A DNA stretch of 64,000 nt from Desmospora profundinema (GTDB lineage: Bacteria > Bacillota > Bacilli > Thermoactinomycetales > DSM-45169). Below, piece after piece: positions 63,141-64,000 of this stretch. The DNA is taken from the NCBI RefSeq assembly GCF_031454155.1, contig NZ_JAVDQG010000008.1, positions 107,711-171,710 on the forward strand, written 5' to 3'. How positions within the stretch are numbered: position 1 is the first letter of the stretch; every line of letters starts with the position of its first letter. A program made the translations under genes and the position numbers. The notes under the pieces were generated by a model, which had not been told where the DNA came from, did no database searches, and saw nothing but the letters and a program-made list of their open reading frames with translations.

Positions 63141-63839
63141 ATGATCAATCCACAGCAAAACTGGATTCCATTTACAGATGAGGAATATGATAAGGTTTGG
63201 AATCGATTTTATGATGAGTTCCAATTTAAACCGAGTGTACTCAAGAATGATTGGCCTAGTTTTATACCGCCGAGTCCCTACATCACTTATGATATCTCTA
63301 AAATGTGGGAAGCTCTCAATAAAACAATGGATGTACTTCGAAGTGTATGGCCAAAGCAAAGGATTCTAACTGAAAACCATGCACAATTTGTAATTAAGGC
63401 GCTTCTCGTAGAACAAGAGATGCAACACACCACCTTAGTCTTACCTAAAGCCCTCAGAGAAGAAAGTGAATTAAGAGATCGACTCATTCGTCGGTTATCG
63501 AAAGAAAAAGATAAATGCCAAGATACATATTACGAACTAAATGAAGATTTAACCAAGAAAAGTCTCATCGCTCTACAAACATGTACAATTCCTGAGGAAT
63601 ATCTTTATTCTTTGGATTGGGAACATAATTGCTATCATTTCAATCCATTTCTACAGATATCATGGGTAAACCGTTTCTTTCCAGAAGGGGACTATTACCT
63701 CTTCCTTGAAAAAAATTTCAAGTGGGGTTATCTTGGACATCCTTGGGAACAATCGGTCTGTATCTTTGGAGTAGAATTGATTGAGCAATTCCAGAAGTCG
63801 TTACCGAATGCATTTGGGGAGATCATTCGACAAGGATAA
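63141..63839 (+). CDS. DUF2716 domain-containing protein
   Basis: 232 residues. WIPFTDEEYDKVWNRFYDEF near 8-27, PSPYITYDIS near 50 and the end YLGHPWEQSVCIFGVELIEQ fit DUF2716. Soluble, Trp and Tyr rich; function unknown. AAAGAAAGG precedes ATG 63141. AT-rich codon use differs from the housekeeping genes. Confidence 0.82.
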   Translation: MINPQQNWIPFTDEEYDKVWNRFYDEFQFKPSVLKNDWPSFIPPSPYITYDISKMWEALNKTMDVLRSVWPKQRILTENHAQFVIKALLVEQEMQHTTLVLPKALREESELRDRLIRRLSKEKDKCQDTYYELNEDLTKKSLIALQTCTIPEEYLYSLDWEHNCYHFNPFLQISWVNRFFPEGDYYLFLEKNFKWGYLGHPWEQSVCIFGVELIEQFQKSLPNAFGEIIRQG

Positions 63840-63952
63840 ATCTATACTTTCAATTACACAGAAAAATAGGAAATCATATTTTATACAAAAATATCATTTC
63901 TATTATTTAGAACCTATTTCAAAAATATTTCGATAGATGTTAAGATGTGAAT

Positions 63953-64000
63953 ATGATGAGTACACGACATGACTTAACGCCAGAACAGTGGGACCGGATC
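63953..64000 (+). CDS. IS5-like transposase, N-terminus only
   Basis: ATG 63953 (or 63956) opens MSTRHDLTPEQWDRI, the typical start of IS5-type transposases, and runs off the window. GAACCTATTTCAAAAATATT at 63910 may be part of the left IS end. Confidence 0.7.
   Translation, partial: MMSTRHDLTPEQWDRI

Overview
The window is from the chromosome of an endospore-forming Firmicute, most likely a member of the Thermoactinomycetaceae. This rests on gene order and protein character: a 26-residue SpoVM, YlbJ, YlbL, strong AAGGAGG-type ribosome binding sites, moderately high GC, and the Bacillus housekeeping order thiN-spoVM-rpmB-asp23-fakA ... recG ... fapR-plsX-fab-acpP-rnc ... smc-ftsY-ylxM-ffh-rpsP-khpA-rimM-trmD-rplS-lepB-rbgA-rnhB-yraN. 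The genus cannot be fixed from sequence alone. No rRNA, tRNA or CRISPR array was seen.

Layout. 0-9.4 kb: thiamine uptake and salvage (ThiT, ThiN), SpoVM, L28, then Asp23/FakA/FakB, L-serine dehydratase (two subunits) and RecG. A sigma-A promoter and a foldable leader precede asp23. 9.4-11.3 kb: lineage-specific small or unrecognised genes, hairpins and a perfect 20-bp palindrome. 11.3-16.6 kb: rsmD-coaD, ylbJ (opposite strand), ylbK-ylbL, yceD-rpmF. 16.6-23.4 kb: fatty acid synthesis cluster fapR-plsX-fabH-fabD-fabG-acpP-fabF-rnc with a FapR operator in the first promoter. 23.4-32.5 kb: an accessory block between rnc and smc, two genes that are adjacent in Bacillus. It holds csaA, an ansR/ansAB asparagine-aspartate module, and a zinc-starvation island with good Zur boxes (zinc-free S14, two COG0523 GTPases, a flavoprotein and a thioredoxin-like [2Fe-2S] ferredoxin). 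32.5-47 kb: chromosome and secretion/translation genes (smc, ftsY, a MOSC protein, a secreted streptogrisin-like protease, ylxM-ffh, rpsP through yraN). 47-57.3 kb: accessory genes, including a metallo-hydrolase, a frameshifted FecCD permease remnant, two tandem secreted GH18 chitinases behind NagR/DasR-like and CcpA-like sites, a CitST-type two-component pair, endonuclease V and an ADP-ribosylglycohydrolase. 57.3-58.8 kb: the ComM/YifB ATPase. 58.8-64 kb: a decaying, mobile region with a GC-rich actinobacterial-looking lipoprotein gene, an SDR-TetR operon with a 25-bp operator, fragments of VOC, NRPS adenylation and Tn3 transposase genes, a DUF2716 gene and the start of an IS transposase.

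How the parts fit. Exogenous fatty acid activation (FakA/FakB feeding PlsX) and de novo synthesis (fab genes under FapR) lie within 20 kb. SRP components FtsY and Ffh with YlxM and LepB form a secretion block flanking secreted hydrolases. The Zur island looks like a coordinated zinc-sparing response. The least explained items are the asp23 leader, a dispersed 20-60 bp repeat family, a 117-nt nested hairpin behind the chitinases, the palindromes at 11.1 and 21.1 kb, and the flavoprotein/ferredoxin partners of the zinc GTPases.
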